Counted from the first letter of the stretch, positions 11,782 to 21,304 are shown. The stretch: DNA of 64,000 bases from an uncultured Clostridia bacterium (GCA_930990665.1 CAKNQN010000007.1:27660-91659), one strand, 5' to 3'. The notes: a model not told the origin generated them from the sequence alone. Numbers and translations are program-made.

Positions 11782-12684
11782 ATGAAAAGAAACATTCTTC
11801 GTTCCTTTGACGACAACACACATCTTTTCGGCAGGATCTGGGGCGTGGTCGCCGCAGTGCTCATCATCGCTTTTCCGTTCGTGTGCATGGCCATTTTCGG
11901 GGTGGGCGTCGACTGGAAGATCTTCGCTTCCGGGCTCTCCATCATCGTGATGTACTGCGCTGTCGGCGCGGTGGAGACCTTCACCTATACCCCCATGCTC
12001 GGCTCGGGCGGTACCTACCTCGGCTTTGTGACGGGGAATCTCTCCAACCTCAAAGTTCCCTGCGCCCTCAACTGCATGGAACAGGCGGGCGTGGAGAAGG
12101 GCACCGAGGAGGCGGAAGTCATTTCCACCATCTCCATCGCCGTGTCGTCCATCGTCACCATGCTCATCATCGTGCTCGGCGTCGTGCTCATCAGCTTCCT
12201 AACGCCCATCTTTGAGAATGAGGCGCTCGCGCCCGCTTTCGACAACGTGCTCCCCGCCCTGTTCGGCGGCATGGCCGTCGTGTACATCTCCAAAAACTGG
12301 AAGATCTCCGTCGTGCCCTGCGTGCTCATGTTGCTCGTATTCATCATCGCGTCCTATGTGACGGGCAGCGGCGATCTTGCCGGCACCCTCATCGGCGTGA
12401 TGGTCCCTGTCGGCGTCATCGTGACCCTCCTCTCTTCCCGCTATATGTATAAAAAAGGCTGGCTGGGCGAACAGGGCACCCCCGCCGCACAGCCTGAGCT
12501 CCCTTCCGTCGCCGACGCCGTCCCGGACGAAGAGACGGAGGTGGCGGCCCTCCAGGCGCTCGGCGAAGACGCCGCCGCAAAAGAGGCGTCCGAAGGGAAG
12601 GAGGCCGACGCAAAAGAGGCGCCTGCCGCGGACAATGCGGACAAAGCGGACGCGCCCGAGGCGAAAGGGGAGGAGAAAAAGTAA
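11782..12684 (+). CDS. Integral membrane protein, probable partner of the upstream DUF5058-like protein; charged Ala/Glu/Lys-rich C-tail
   Basis: RBS-coupled ORF 16 bp after the previous stop; multiple TM segments. Confidence 0.55.
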   Translation: MKRNILRSFDDNTHLFGRIWGVVAAVLIIAFPFVCMAIFGVGVDWKIFASGLSIIVMYCAVGAVETFTYTPMLGSGGTYLGFVTGNLSNLKVPCALNCMEQAGVEKGTEEAEVISTISIAVSSIVTMLIIVLGVVLISFLTPIFENEALAPAFDNVLPALFGGMAVVYISKNWKISVVPCVLMLLVFIIASYVTGSGDLAGTLIGVMVPVGVIVTLLSSRYMYKKGWLGEQGTPAAQPELPSVADAVPDEETEVAALQALGEDAAAKEASEGKEADAKEAPAADNADKADAPEAKGEEKK

Positions 12685-14132
12685 TGGCGTGGTATCTATG
12701 GCTGATCGTGGCCGTGGCCGCCCTTGTCCTTCTTCTCATCGCGGTGCTCGTGGGCAGGGCGATCGCCTTCCGTCCCGGGAAGGAGGCGCCCGTCTCCGCA
12801 GAAAGCGTGCATTGCGATGAAAACAAGGCGGTTTCCGACCTTGCGGAAATGATCCGCTGCAAGACGGTTTCGGACATCGACGAGAGCCGGGAAGAGGAGG
12901 CGGAGTTTGCAAAATTCGAAAAGCTCCTGCCTCGCCTGTTTCCGCAGGTGCACAACGCGTGCACATTTGAAAAGCTCGGCCGGCGTTCGCTGCTCTTTCA
13001 TTGGAAGGGCAGGGACAGTTCCGTCGCCCGCGTTCTGATGGCGCATTACGATGTCGTCTCCGTCGAGGAGTCGCTGTGGAAGAAACCCGCGTTCGACGGG
13101 ATCATCGAGGACGGCGTACTCTGGGGCCGCGGCACGTTGGATACCAAGGGCACGCTCAACGGCGTTCTGCAGGCGGCGGAACAGCTCATCCGCGAGGGGT
13201 TTGTGCCGCAAAACGATATCTATATGGCCTTTTCGGGCAACGAGGAGACCAACGGGAGCGGCGCGCCGACGATCGTAAACTACTTCAAAGAGAAGGGCAT
13301 CCGCCCCGCGCTCGTGTGCGATGAGGGCGGTGCAGTTGTCGATAAGGTGTTCCCTGGTGTCGCGGAGCCTTGCGCGCTCATCGGCATCGCCGAAAAGGGG
13401 CTTTGCAACCTGCGCTTTACGGTGGAAGGCAGCGGCGGACACGCCAGCGCGCCCCCGCCGCACACGGCGGTCGGCATTCTCAGCCGGGCATGTGAGCGGG
13501 CGGAGAACCATCCCTTCCCCGCGCGCCTGTCCAAACCCGCGCGCGAACTTTTCGACACCCTCGGCAGGCGTTCCAATTTCGTCTACCGCCTGATCTTTGC
13601 CAACCTCTGGCTCTTTAAGGGCGCACTCAACGGCATCTGCAAAAAGAGCGGCGGCGAGCTCAATGCCCTCATGCGCACCACGGTCGCCTTTACACAGATG
13701 AGCGGCAGCAAGGGCATGAACGTTCTGCCCCCGCACGCCGAAATGGTTGCCAACCTGCGCATCATGTGCGGCGAGAGCGTGGAGAGCGTAAAAGCATACC
13801 TGAAAAAGGTCATCGCGGACGATCGGGTTAAGATCGAAGTCGCCTACGGCATGGACCCTTCCAACATTTCCGAAACGGAGGGGGAGGCATGGGAGATGAT
13901 GCGCCGCGCCGTGCGCGCTACCTGGCCGGAAGCGCTCGTCTCGCCTTATCTGATGCTCGCGTGCAGCGATTCCCGTCATTACGGCGAAATTTCCGACAAC
14001 GTCTATCGTTTTTCCGCCATGGCGCTGACCAAAGAGGAACGCGGAATGATCCACGGCAACGACGAGCGCATCCCGCTCGACAAGATCGTGAAGACGGTGG
14101 AATTCTATCTGCGGCTCATCCGCCAGTTCTGA
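12684..14132 (+). CDS. M20-family metallopeptidase with N-terminal membrane anchor
   Basis: LMAHYDVVSVE, DGVLWGRGTLDTKG, AFSGNEETNGSGA metal-site motifs; hydrophobic N-terminus; overlaps previous stop. Confidence 0.85.
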   Translation: MAWYLWLIVAVAALVLLLIAVLVGRAIAFRPGKEAPVSAESVHCDENKAVSDLAEMIRCKTVSDIDESREEEAEFAKFEKLLPRLFPQVHNACTFEKLGRRSLLFHWKGRDSSVARVLMAHYDVVSVEESLWKKPAFDGIIEDGVLWGRGTLDTKGTLNGVLQAAEQLIREGFVPQNDIYMAFSGNEETNGSGAPTIVNYFKEKGIRPALVCDEGGAVVDKVFPGVAEPCALIGIAEKGLCNLRFTVEGSGGHASAPPPHTAVGILSRACERAENHPFPARLSKPARELFDTLGRRSNFVYRLIFANLWLFKGALNGICKKSGGELNALMRTTVAFTQMSGSKGMNVLPPHAEMVANLRIMCGESVESVKAYLKKVIADDRVKIEVAYGMDPSNISETEGEAWEMMRRAVRATWPEALVSPYLMLACSDSRHYGEISDNVYRFSAMALTKEERGMIHGNDERIPLDKIVKTVEFYLRLIRQF

Positions 14133-14540
14133 TTCTGCGCTTCTGTTTTTCCCGACTGTCCGGTTACTTTTGTAAAACGGTTACTTTTGTAAAGCCGACC
14201 GCCTGTCCGGCGACATTTACAAAGCCGAGTTGTCCGACGGTCTTTGCAGATCCGGAAATTTTTCTGCTGCGCTGTCTGTATCCCTGCGCATTTGTGCACT
14301 TTTGCAGACTTGCAGCATTCTTTGAAAGCGCGCCTGTTTTCCCGCGGATGAGCGGAAAAATCCGTTTCCTCGTCGGGGCGATGAAAAGGGGCGCGTCGGG
14401 GGCGCCGCCCGCCTGTGCGGGAAAAAGAATTGCGAACCTGTGCGGGAAAAGGCGGGAAAGGGAAAAATTGCATGAAAGAACAGGTGCAAAACATTTGACA
14501 ATCTGTGCCGTGTGTATTATAATAACGGCAAATTCAAACG

Positions 14541-14656
14541 ATTCTTTGGGGCGGGGTGAAATTCCCCACCGGCAGTGAAAGTCTGCGAAAGGCGCAAGCC
14601 TCCGAACGGGTGCAATTCCCGTACCGACGGTACAGTCCGGATGTGAAAAGAATGTT
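14541..14656 (+). promoter_or_regulatory. FMN riboswitch (RFN element)
   Basis: GGGGCGGGGTGAAATTCCCCACCGGCAGTGA...AGTCTGCGAAAGGCGCAAGCC...ACCGACGGTACAGTCCGGATG canonical RFN sequence. Confidence 0.95.
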
Positions 14657-14696
14657 TTCCGGTTTTCGCCCGTTTGGGCGGAAGATCAAAAAACGC

Positions 14697-14723
14697 GCCC
14701 CGCTTTATGCGGGGCTTTTTTTC
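14697..14723 (+). terminator. Intrinsic terminator, probable FMN riboswitch expression platform
   Basis: GCCCCGC-tttat-GCGGGGC followed by TTTTTTT. Confidence 0.8.
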
Positions 14724-14763
14724 ATGCGGCCCCTTGAAAATAATTTTTTCGGGGTGTTTTTTT

Positions 14764-15528
14764 ATGCAGGAAAAAGTATGCAAGGCAGAGCATTCGGGCG
14801 TCCTTTCGGGCGCAGCGAAGGAGCGGGAGATCGGCAAATGCCCGAATTGCGGCGGCAAAATGAAGGATTCCGGGCAGGAGTTCGTCTGTCCCTATTGCGG
14901 CACGCGCACGGCGAAGGCCGACGCGGAGATCGCCGGCGCATCGCCCGCCGCGCAGGCGGAAGCTTCCGCGAACGTGCGGAAGGCAAAGCGGCGCAAGCTC
15001 TTTTCCGCCTCCGGCATCGCGAAACTCGCCATGCTCACGGCGCTGGCGTTTGCCGTGTCCTATCTGGAATTTCCCATCTTTCCGGCGGCGCCCTTTCTGC
15101 AGATGGATTTTTCCCTCGTCTTTGTCCTTCTCGGCGGCTTTCTGTACGGGCCTGTGGCGTCGATCATCATCAGCGCCATCAAGGAATGTCTGCGCCTGTT
15201 TACCACGAGTACGGGCGGCGTCGGGGAGATCGCCAATTTTCTGGTGACCTTTTGCTTCGTCATCGTTCCCACCCTCGTCTATCGCTTCAAAAAGGGCCTG
15301 CCCGTCGTCGTGCTCACGCTCGCCATCGGCTGTATCCTCGAAGTGGGGGCGGGGCTTCTCACCAACCGCTATATCAATTTCCCGCTGTTCATGGGCGAAG
15401 GGGCGGTAGCGCAGTTCGAGCTTCTCTGGTGGTATGTTCTTCTGTTCAACCTCATCAAGAGCGTCGCCGTAAGCCTCGTCACCGTGCTGCTCTATAAGAG
15501 AATTTCCTGGCTTTTCAACAAGTTTTAA
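14764..15528 (+). CDS. ribU: Riboflavin ECF transporter S component with N-terminal zinc-ribbon extension
   Basis: ECF S-component TM pattern downstream of an FMN riboswitch; N-terminal CPNCGGKM...CPYCGTRT. Confidence 0.85.
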   Translation: MQEKVCKAEHSGVLSGAAKEREIGKCPNCGGKMKDSGQEFVCPYCGTRTAKADAEIAGASPAAQAEASANVRKAKRRKLFSASGIAKLAMLTALAFAVSYLEFPIFPAAPFLQMDFSLVFVLLGGFLYGPVASIIISAIKECLRLFTTSTGGVGEIANFLVTFCFVIVPTLVYRFKKGLPVVVLTLAIGCILEVGAGLLTNRYINFPLFMGEGAVAQFELLWWYVLLFNLIKSVAVSLVTVLLYKRISWLFNKF

Positions 15529-15602
15529 TTGCAAAATCGCGCGCAATATATTATAATGGAATCGGTCCTTTGCGGGCCGATTCTGTTTTTTTCGGAGCGG
15601 GT

Positions 15603-15998
15603 ATGATTTCTGAAAGCGAAGAGCAAACGATCGATCTGGCGGAACAATACGCCGCGACCCTTCGGCCGGGCGACGTGGTCCTGCTCGAAGGGGAGATGGG
15701 CGCCGGCAAGACGGTGTTCGTCAAGGGGATCGCCAGGGGGCTCGGCATCGATGAGGAGATCACAAGCCCCACCTATGCCTATATGAACGATTACGGCGGA
15801 AAGCTGTATCACTACGACTGTTACCGCTTGTCCAGCGGGGCGCAGGCCGAAGCGCTGGGGCTGTGCGATTATTTCGATGCGGGCGGGATCTGCGTCGTGG
15901 AATGGGCGCAGAACATTGCGGACGTGCTGCCTGCCGGCTGCAAGGTGGTGCGCATCGCAAAGCGCGGGGAGAACGCGCGGGAGATCCTTTTCGAATGA
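15603..15998 (+). CDS. tsaE: tRNA threonylcarbamoyladenosine biosynthesis ATPase TsaE
   Basis: LEGEMGAGKTVFVKGIARGLGIDEEITSPTYAYMNDY. Confidence 0.92.
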   Translation: MISESEEQTIDLAEQYAATLRPGDVVLLEGEMGAGKTVFVKGIARGLGIDEEITSPTYAYMNDYGGKLYHYDCYRLSSGAQAEALGLCDYFDAGGICVVEWAQNIADVLPAGCKVVRIAKRGENAREILFE

Positions 15999-16657
15999 AA
16001 AACTTCATTGCCATCGATACCTCGGCGGAATATCTCACCGTCATCGCCAAAAAAGGGGAGAAGGTGCACACCGTTTTCGAGGAAAATTGCGCCATGCAGC
16101 ACTCGGTGCGGCTGATGGATGCCGTGGAAGAGGCGGTCTCCGCCGCGGGGCTTCTGCCCCGCGAATGCGACTTTTTCTGTGCGGCGGTGGGACCCGGTTC
16201 CTTCACGGGCATCCGCATCGGCATCTCCGCGGTGAAGGGGCTGTGCGCGGCGGCGCAGAAGCCCGCGCTCGGCGTAACTTCCTTTGCCGCCCTCGCATAT
16301 AATGCAAAGGAAAAGGCGCTGTCCGTGATCCCTGCGGGGCGGGGCGATTACTACGTCTGCGGCTACGGCGAGGATAAGCACATCCTGCTTGCTCCGATGG
16401 TGGTCAATGAGGCCGCGCTCGCCGCGCTGGCGGCCGAATATACCGTGTATGCCCGCCATCCGCTGCCCGTTCCTTATCGCAAGGCAGACCCAGCCGCGGG
16501 GCTTCTGGCGGCCGCGGAGAGCGCGAGGGAAGAGGATTTCGGCCCGCTGGCCGCCCTCTATATCAAAAAGAGCCAGGCGGAAGCGGAGCTCGACAAAAAG
16601 CTCGGGCTGAGCGGACAAAGAGAGACGGGCAGTCCTTCGCCGCGGGAAAAGGGGTAG
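15995..16657 (+). CDS. tsaB: tRNA threonylcarbamoyladenosine biosynthesis protein TsaB
   Basis: MKNFIAIDTSAEYLTV, CAAVGPGSFTGIRIGISAVKGL; ATGA overlap with tsaE. Confidence 0.92.
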   Translation: MKNFIAIDTSAEYLTVIAKKGEKVHTVFEENCAMQHSVRLMDAVEEAVSAAGLLPRECDFFCAAVGPGSFTGIRIGISAVKGLCAAAQKPALGVTSFAALAYNAKEKALSVIPAGRGDYYVCGYGEDKHILLAPMVVNEAALAALAAEYTVYARHPLPVPYRKADPAAGLLAAAESAREEDFGPLAALYIKKSQAEAELDKKLGLSGQRETGSPSPREKG

Positions 16658-16661
16658 AGGC

Positions 16662-17102
16662 ATGCAGTACAGAAAGTGGGCTTACGAAGACATCCTCGCC
16701 GTGGCTGCGCTGGAAAAGGAATGCTTTCGGGACCCCTGGTCGTACAGGATGCTCGCCGATAGCTTTTTCAGCGATTCTACGATCACCGTCCTCGCGGAAG
16801 AGGATGGGAAGGTGCTGGGTTACGGATTTCTGATCGCACCGGGAGAGGACGCAGACCTTGCAAACATCGCCGTCGGCACAGAGTACCGCCGCCGCGGCAT
16901 TGCGCAGGGGATCTTGCAGAGTTTGGAGAAACGGGCTGCCTCGACGGGGGTGCGCCGCATCTTTCTGGAGGTGCGCGTATCCAATGCGCCTGCCATGTCG
17001 CTGTACCTGAAAGAGGGGTACGTGGGCCGCTATGTGCGCCCGCGCTACTACGGCGACGGCGAGGACGCGCTCGTCATGGAAAAGCTCCTGCCGCAAGGCT
17101 GA
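16662..17102 (+). CDS. rimI: Ribosomal protein S18-alanine N-acetyltransferase
   Basis: GNAT pattern DLANIAVGTEYRRRGIAQGIL; located in the tsaE-tsaB-rimI order. Confidence 0.85.
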   Translation: MQYRKWAYEDILAVAALEKECFRDPWSYRMLADSFFSDSTITVLAEEDGKVLGYGFLIAPGEDADLANIAVGTEYRRRGIAQGILQSLEKRAASTGVRRIFLEVRVSNAPAMSLYLKEGYVGRYVRPRYYGDGEDALVMEKLLPQG

Positions 17103-17127
17103 ACGGCGGGACGGGAGGAGGTCGCAG

Positions 17128-17883
17128 ACGGACTGCATCCGACAGGGCGCGGGAAAGATCTTTTCATGCGCCGCAGACGGCAAAGAGGTTTCCGTCTGGC
17201 AGGAAGGCGAGGGGGAGCATCTGGTGATGCTGCACGGCTACCTGTCGCGGAAGGAGAGCTTTTATTATCAGATACGGGATCTTTCCGCCCGCTGGCGGGT
17301 CACGGCGTTTGACTTTGTGGGCATGGGAGACAGTTCCCCTTTGACGGAGGCCTGGTCTGTATCCGACTATGCCCGGCATACGCTGCATATCCTGGACGCG
17401 CTCGGCATAGAAAAATGCCGCCTTCTCGCCCATTCGTTCGGCGGCAGGGTGGCGCTCAGGCTTTTGGCGGATCACGGCGAAAGATTCGGGCGCGCGCTTC
17501 TCACGGGCTGTGCGGGTGTGCTGCCCCGGCGGGGCATCGGGTACCGCCTGCGCGTGCGGGCATACCGCACCGTGCGGATGTTTGCGCCAGCGTATGCGGA
17601 AAGGCATTTCGGTTCGCCCGAATACCGCACCCTTTCGCCCGTCATGCGGCAGAGTTTCAAAAAGATCGTGGGGGAAGACCTCACGCCCCTTCTGCCCTCC
17701 GTGCGTACGCCCGTGCTCTACGTGTTCGGCGACAGAGATACCGCTACGCCCCCGTATATGGCGGAGATTCTCCGTAAAAATACGCCGGGGGCGGGCTTGG
17801 TTTATATGAAGGACTGCACGCATTTCTGTTTTTGCGAGCGGCCGGATGAATTCAACGCGATCGCGCGCGAATTTTTTTGCTGA
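17128..17883 (+). CDS. Alpha/beta hydrolase; apparent ACG start (ORF track extends to an unlikely ATG at 17032 inside rimI)
   Basis: LVMLHGYLSRKESF, LLAHSFGGRVALR (nucleophile elbow); GGGAGGAGGT at 17113-17121 precedes ACG at 17128. Confidence 0.7.
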   Translation, partial: TDCIRQGAGKIFSCAADGKEVSVWQEGEGEHLVMLHGYLSRKESFYYQIRDLSARWRVTAFDFVGMGDSSPLTEAWSVSDYARHTLHILDALGIEKCRLLAHSFGGRVALRLLADHGERFGRALLTGCAGVLPRRGIGYRLRVRAYRTVRMFAPAYAERHFGSPEYRTLSPVMRQSFKKIVGEDLTPLLPSVRTPVLYVFGDRDTATPPYMAEILRKNTPGAGLVYMKDCTHFCFCERPDEFNAIAREFFC

Positions 17884-17904
17884 TCCGCGTGAAAGGAAGA
17901 GAGT

Positions 17905-19527
17905 ATGCCCGATTTTCTGGGAATGTTTATCGAATGCTTTATCATAGCGGCGCTGGCCGCGCTGGTCTGTGCGCCCTGCACGCTCGGCCCGCTCGGCGCG
18001 CTGCAGCAGGCGGGGTACAGCGGCAGGCAGCTTTCCGCCTGGGCGAGGCGCAAGGGGAACATGGCGCGGTCGCGCTATATCCTGCTCGCCTTTCTGACGG
18101 CGCTCTCCTCGCTCGTTTTGGGGATCTGTTTCTCCTTCGCGGGGATCTGGGCCGCGTACATCGCCTTTCTGCCCCTGCCTCTGTTTTCGCTCGTCTACGC
18201 CTTCTCGGCCCGCCGCGCGCTCAAAGTGCCGCTCCGCGGCACCAAACGCGCCAAACGCGTATACGGGCTCACCGTGCTGTGGTTGTTCCTCTGCTCGTTT
18301 TTGCTCGCAATTTTGAGTAACGTCATTGCGTTTTATGTACATGTGCCCTTTGTCGGCTCTCTGCGTTATATCCTTTTTGCGGTTTTGCCGCTGTTGTTTT
18401 TGCCGCTGCTGCGGCTTGCCAATGCCTGCGAAAAGCCCTTTTCTTCCCGCAAGAACGCGAAGTATCTCGCCGCCGCGGCAGAAAAACTGCGCGCCGCGCC
18501 TTGCGTGAAGATCGGGATCACGGGCAGCTGCGGCAAGACGAGCGTGAAAAATTTTCTCGCCGTCATCCTCTCGGAAAAGTACCGCGTATTTGCCACGCCC
18601 GCCTCTTACAATACGCCGCTGGGGATTGCCAAAGCGGTGGAATCGGCAGACCTTTCCGCCTGCGACTTCTTTCTGGCGGAGATGGGCGCGCGCCATGCGG
18701 GAGATATACGCGAATTGTGCGAACTTGTCCGCCCCGATCATTGCATCCTGACGGGCATCTGTCCGCAGCATGTGGAGACGTTCGGCAGCATCGAGGGGGT
18801 CATCGCTGCCAAGAGCGAGATCTTCGCGGGTACGAAAGCGGGCGGCTTTGCCGTGATCGGTTCGGACGAATACACCGATTCGCTGGATCTTTCGGCGTAT
18901 GACCTTACAAAAGTCACGGTCGGCGAGCACGGCGAATGCGGCGTGCACGATCTTGTCTGTACCGCTGCGGGCATCGATTTCACGCTGGCTTTGGGCATTT
19001 TGCAGGTCAAACTGCACAGCAGGCTTCTGGGCGCGCACAACGCCGAAAACATCGCCCTCGCCGCGGCCATGGCGTTCAAGCTCGGCATGAGCAAGGAAGA
19101 GATCGCGGCAGGGGTGGAAAAGATCGATTTCGTGCCCCACCGCCTGCAGCCTCTGCATAAAAACGGCGTCACGATCCTGGACGACGCGTACAACGCGAAC
19201 GTGCGCGGCGCGGCGGCGGCCGTGGAAGTTCTGAAACTGTTCCCGGGCAGGAAATTTATCGTGACCCCCGGACTCGTGGAGCTGGGTATCCTCGAGCAGG
19301 AAGAGAACCGCGCGCTCGGCCGCAGACTTGCGGGGCTGGATCGCGTTATCCTCGTGGGGGCGACGCTGGTCGGAGCCGTCAAAGAGGGGTACCTCGACGG
19401 GGGCGGCGCGCCGGAAAAACTGACCGTCGTTCCGACCTTGCAGGCGGCGCAGGAACTTCTGGCGCATGAGCTTGCCGAAGGGGACACGGTGCTCTTTCTC
19501 AACGACCTGCCCGATATTTATAACTGA
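17905..19527 (+). CDS. murF: Mur ligase family protein, MurF-like, with N-terminal membrane domain
   Basis: ITGSCGKTSVKNFLAVIL, EMGARHAGDIRELCELVRPD, HNAENIALAAAMA, ILDDAYNANVRG. Confidence 0.8.
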   Translation: MPDFLGMFIECFIIAALAALVCAPCTLGPLGALQQAGYSGRQLSAWARRKGNMARSRYILLAFLTALSSLVLGICFSFAGIWAAYIAFLPLPLFSLVYAFSARRALKVPLRGTKRAKRVYGLTVLWLFLCSFLLAILSNVIAFYVHVPFVGSLRYILFAVLPLLFLPLLRLANACEKPFSSRKNAKYLAAAAEKLRAAPCVKIGITGSCGKTSVKNFLAVILSEKYRVFATPASYNTPLGIAKAVESADLSACDFFLAEMGARHAGDIRELCELVRPDHCILTGICPQHVETFGSIEGVIAAKSEIFAGTKAGGFAVIGSDEYTDSLDLSAYDLTKVTVGEHGECGVHDLVCTAAGIDFTLALGILQVKLHSRLLGAHNAENIALAAAMAFKLGMSKEEIAAGVEKIDFVPHRLQPLHKNGVTILDDAYNANVRGAAAAVEVLKLFPGRKFIVTPGLVELGILEQEENRALGRRLAGLDRVILVGATLVGAVKEGYLDGGGAPEKLTVVPTLQAAQELLAHELAEGDTVLFLNDLPDIYN

Positions 19528-19667
19528 ATCTTTTCGATCTTCCCGTCGGAAAGCTTTTGCGGAAGAGAGAAAAGTTTTATCTTTGCGGATGGGCCTGTGC
19601 AAGCATGAGCGAAAAATGAAGATACCATAGAAACACCAAAGCAATCTTTATGCGGAGGTGTTTTTTT

Positions 19668-20795
19668 ATGCAGAAAAACGTGGCGGTATTTTTTGGCGGC
19701 ATGTCATGCGAGAACGAGGTCTCGATCATCACGGGGACGATGGCGGCCAATCTTCTTCGCGGCAAAAAGTATGCGGTGTACCCCGTCTACATAGCGCAGA
19801 GCGGAGAGATGTACACGAGTGAGCAGCTGTTCGACGTGGCCGCGTTCCGTGCCGCGGAGCAGGAGAGAAAGTGGCCGCGTGCCACGATTTACGGCGGTTT
19901 TTTGTGCGAGGTGAAGGGAAAACGCATCCGGCAGATCTGCAAGGTGGACTGTGCGCTGAACTGTTGTCACGGCATGGGCGGGGAAGACGGCGCGTTGGCG
20001 GGGCTTCTGCGGCTGAACGGGATCCCGGACGCCTCACCGGATATGGCGGCTTCCTCCGTGTTCATGGATAAAGCGATCACGAAACTGGTGGCCAAGGGGC
20101 TGGGCATCAGGACGGCGCCCTTTTTCCGCATTGCGGAGGGGGACTTTCGCAAGCGCGGCGCTATCGCGCTGCGCGCCATTGAGGAGCGGTTGGGTTATCC
20201 CGTCATCGTAAAACCGGTGCGGCTGGGTTCGAGCATCGGCGTGAGCGTCGCGGAAGACCGCACCCGCCTTGCCGCCGCCATCGAGGCGGGATTCTGTTAC
20301 GACAGCATGCTCATCGCCGAAAAATACCTTGCCGGCAGCCGCGAGATCAACTGTGCCGCCTATCGCAGCGGCGACGAGATCATCGTTTCCGAGTGTGAGG
20401 AGCCGAAGACCGGGCACAAGATCCTCACCTTCGCGGACAAATATCTCGAAGGCGGAAAGGAGCGTTCGGGCGACTTTCCCGCAAAAATTTCCAAATCGAG
20501 CTCCGACCTCATCAAGGGGTATACGAAACTTTTATATCGCCGCATGAACGTGCGCGGCGTCGTACGGGCGGACTATCTCATCTGCGAGGGGGAAGTCTAT
20601 TTCAACGAAATGAACACGGTGCCCGGCTCGCTGGCGTGGTATCTGTTCTGCGAAAAACTCGCCGATTTTTCGCAGATGCTTTCCGCACTGGTGGAAGAGG
20701 GGATCTGCGAATACCGCGAAAGCTCCGGGAAAAAACTTCTCCGCAACAGCGGCGTCCTAGGCGGGATCGCGCGCGGCGTCAAACGCAGAAAATAG
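19668..20795 (+). CDS. ddl: D-alanine--D-alanine ligase
   Basis: VAVFFGGMSCENEVSIITG, YPVIVKPVRLGSSIGVS, VYFNEMNTVPGS. Confidence 0.93.
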   Translation: MQKNVAVFFGGMSCENEVSIITGTMAANLLRGKKYAVYPVYIAQSGEMYTSEQLFDVAAFRAAEQERKWPRATIYGGFLCEVKGKRIRQICKVDCALNCCHGMGGEDGALAGLLRLNGIPDASPDMAASSVFMDKAITKLVAKGLGIRTAPFFRIAEGDFRKRGAIALRAIEERLGYPVIVKPVRLGSSIGVSVAEDRTRLAAAIEAGFCYDSMLIAEKYLAGSREINCAAYRSGDEIIVSECEEPKTGHKILTFADKYLEGGKERSGDFPAKISKSSSDLIKGYTKLLYRRMNVRGVVRADYLICEGEVYFNEMNTVPGSLAWYLFCEKLADFSQMLSALVEEGICEYRESSGKKLLRNSGVLGGIARGVKRRK

Positions 20796-20882
20796 TACTT
20801 TTATGCGCGCACAGATGCACAGTTGCAGATGAATTGTCAAACTAAGTGAAACATTTCATAGTATAATTCACCTTGTACGCAA

Positions 20883-20915
20883 AAAGCGGGGCAGAATTTC
20901 TGCCCCGCTTTCCTT
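20883..20915. terminator. Intrinsic terminator
   Basis: AAAGCGGGGCAGA-att-TCTGCCCCGCTTT. Confidence 0.75.
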
Positions 20916-20923
20916 TGTCTTTT

Positions 20924-21050
20924 GCGGTTTTTCTCCGCGGTTTTTCTCCGCGGTTTTTCTCCGCGGTTTTTCCCTGCGGTTTTTCCCTGCGATCTTTTCC
21001 CTGCGGTCTTTTCCCTGCGGTCTTTTTCCTACGGTCTTTTCCCGATCGGT
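20924..21050. repeat. Tandem 13-14-bp repeat array, about nine to ten units
   Basis: GCGGTTTTTCTCC x3 then GCGGTTTTTCCCT / GCGGTCTTTTCCCT variants. Confidence 0.85.
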
Positions 21051-21281
21051 TCAGGATTTTCTGTAAAATTGTTCTTCTAAGTCAAAAAGAAAATCGGCTG
21101 ACGTCTGAAACAGCTTACACAAAAATATGATCTTTTCGTAGTTCAGTTCCACGATCCCCATTTCGTATCGGGCGTAGTGCGACTGCGTCATGCCCAATTT
21201 TTCGCCAACTTCCCTTTGCGTAAATCCCGCGTTGGTCCGCGCCTGCTTTAATCTCTGTCCGACTTCCTTTGCACAATCCAT
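21051..21281 (-). CDS. XRE-family helix-turn-helix regulator
   Basis: VGQRLKQARTNAGFTQREVGEKLGMTQSHYARYEMGIVEL; RBS AGGAGAG upstream of ATG at 21281. Confidence 0.88.
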   Translation of the reverse strand: MDCAKEVGQRLKQARTNAGFTQREVGEKLGMTQSHYARYEMGIVELNYEKIIFLCKLFQTSADFLFDLEEQFYRKS

Positions 21282-21304
21282 AAATTTACTCTCCTGATTG
21301 CAAT

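Noticed and set aside
17164-19644. 826-aa minus-strand ORF antisense to hydrolase/murF
   Set aside because: Spans two real genes and their gap, biased composition, no motifs.
20873-21130. Plus-strand ORF over the T-rich array
   Set aside because: Begins in a terminator and consists of translated tandem repeats; runs into the XRE gene antisense.
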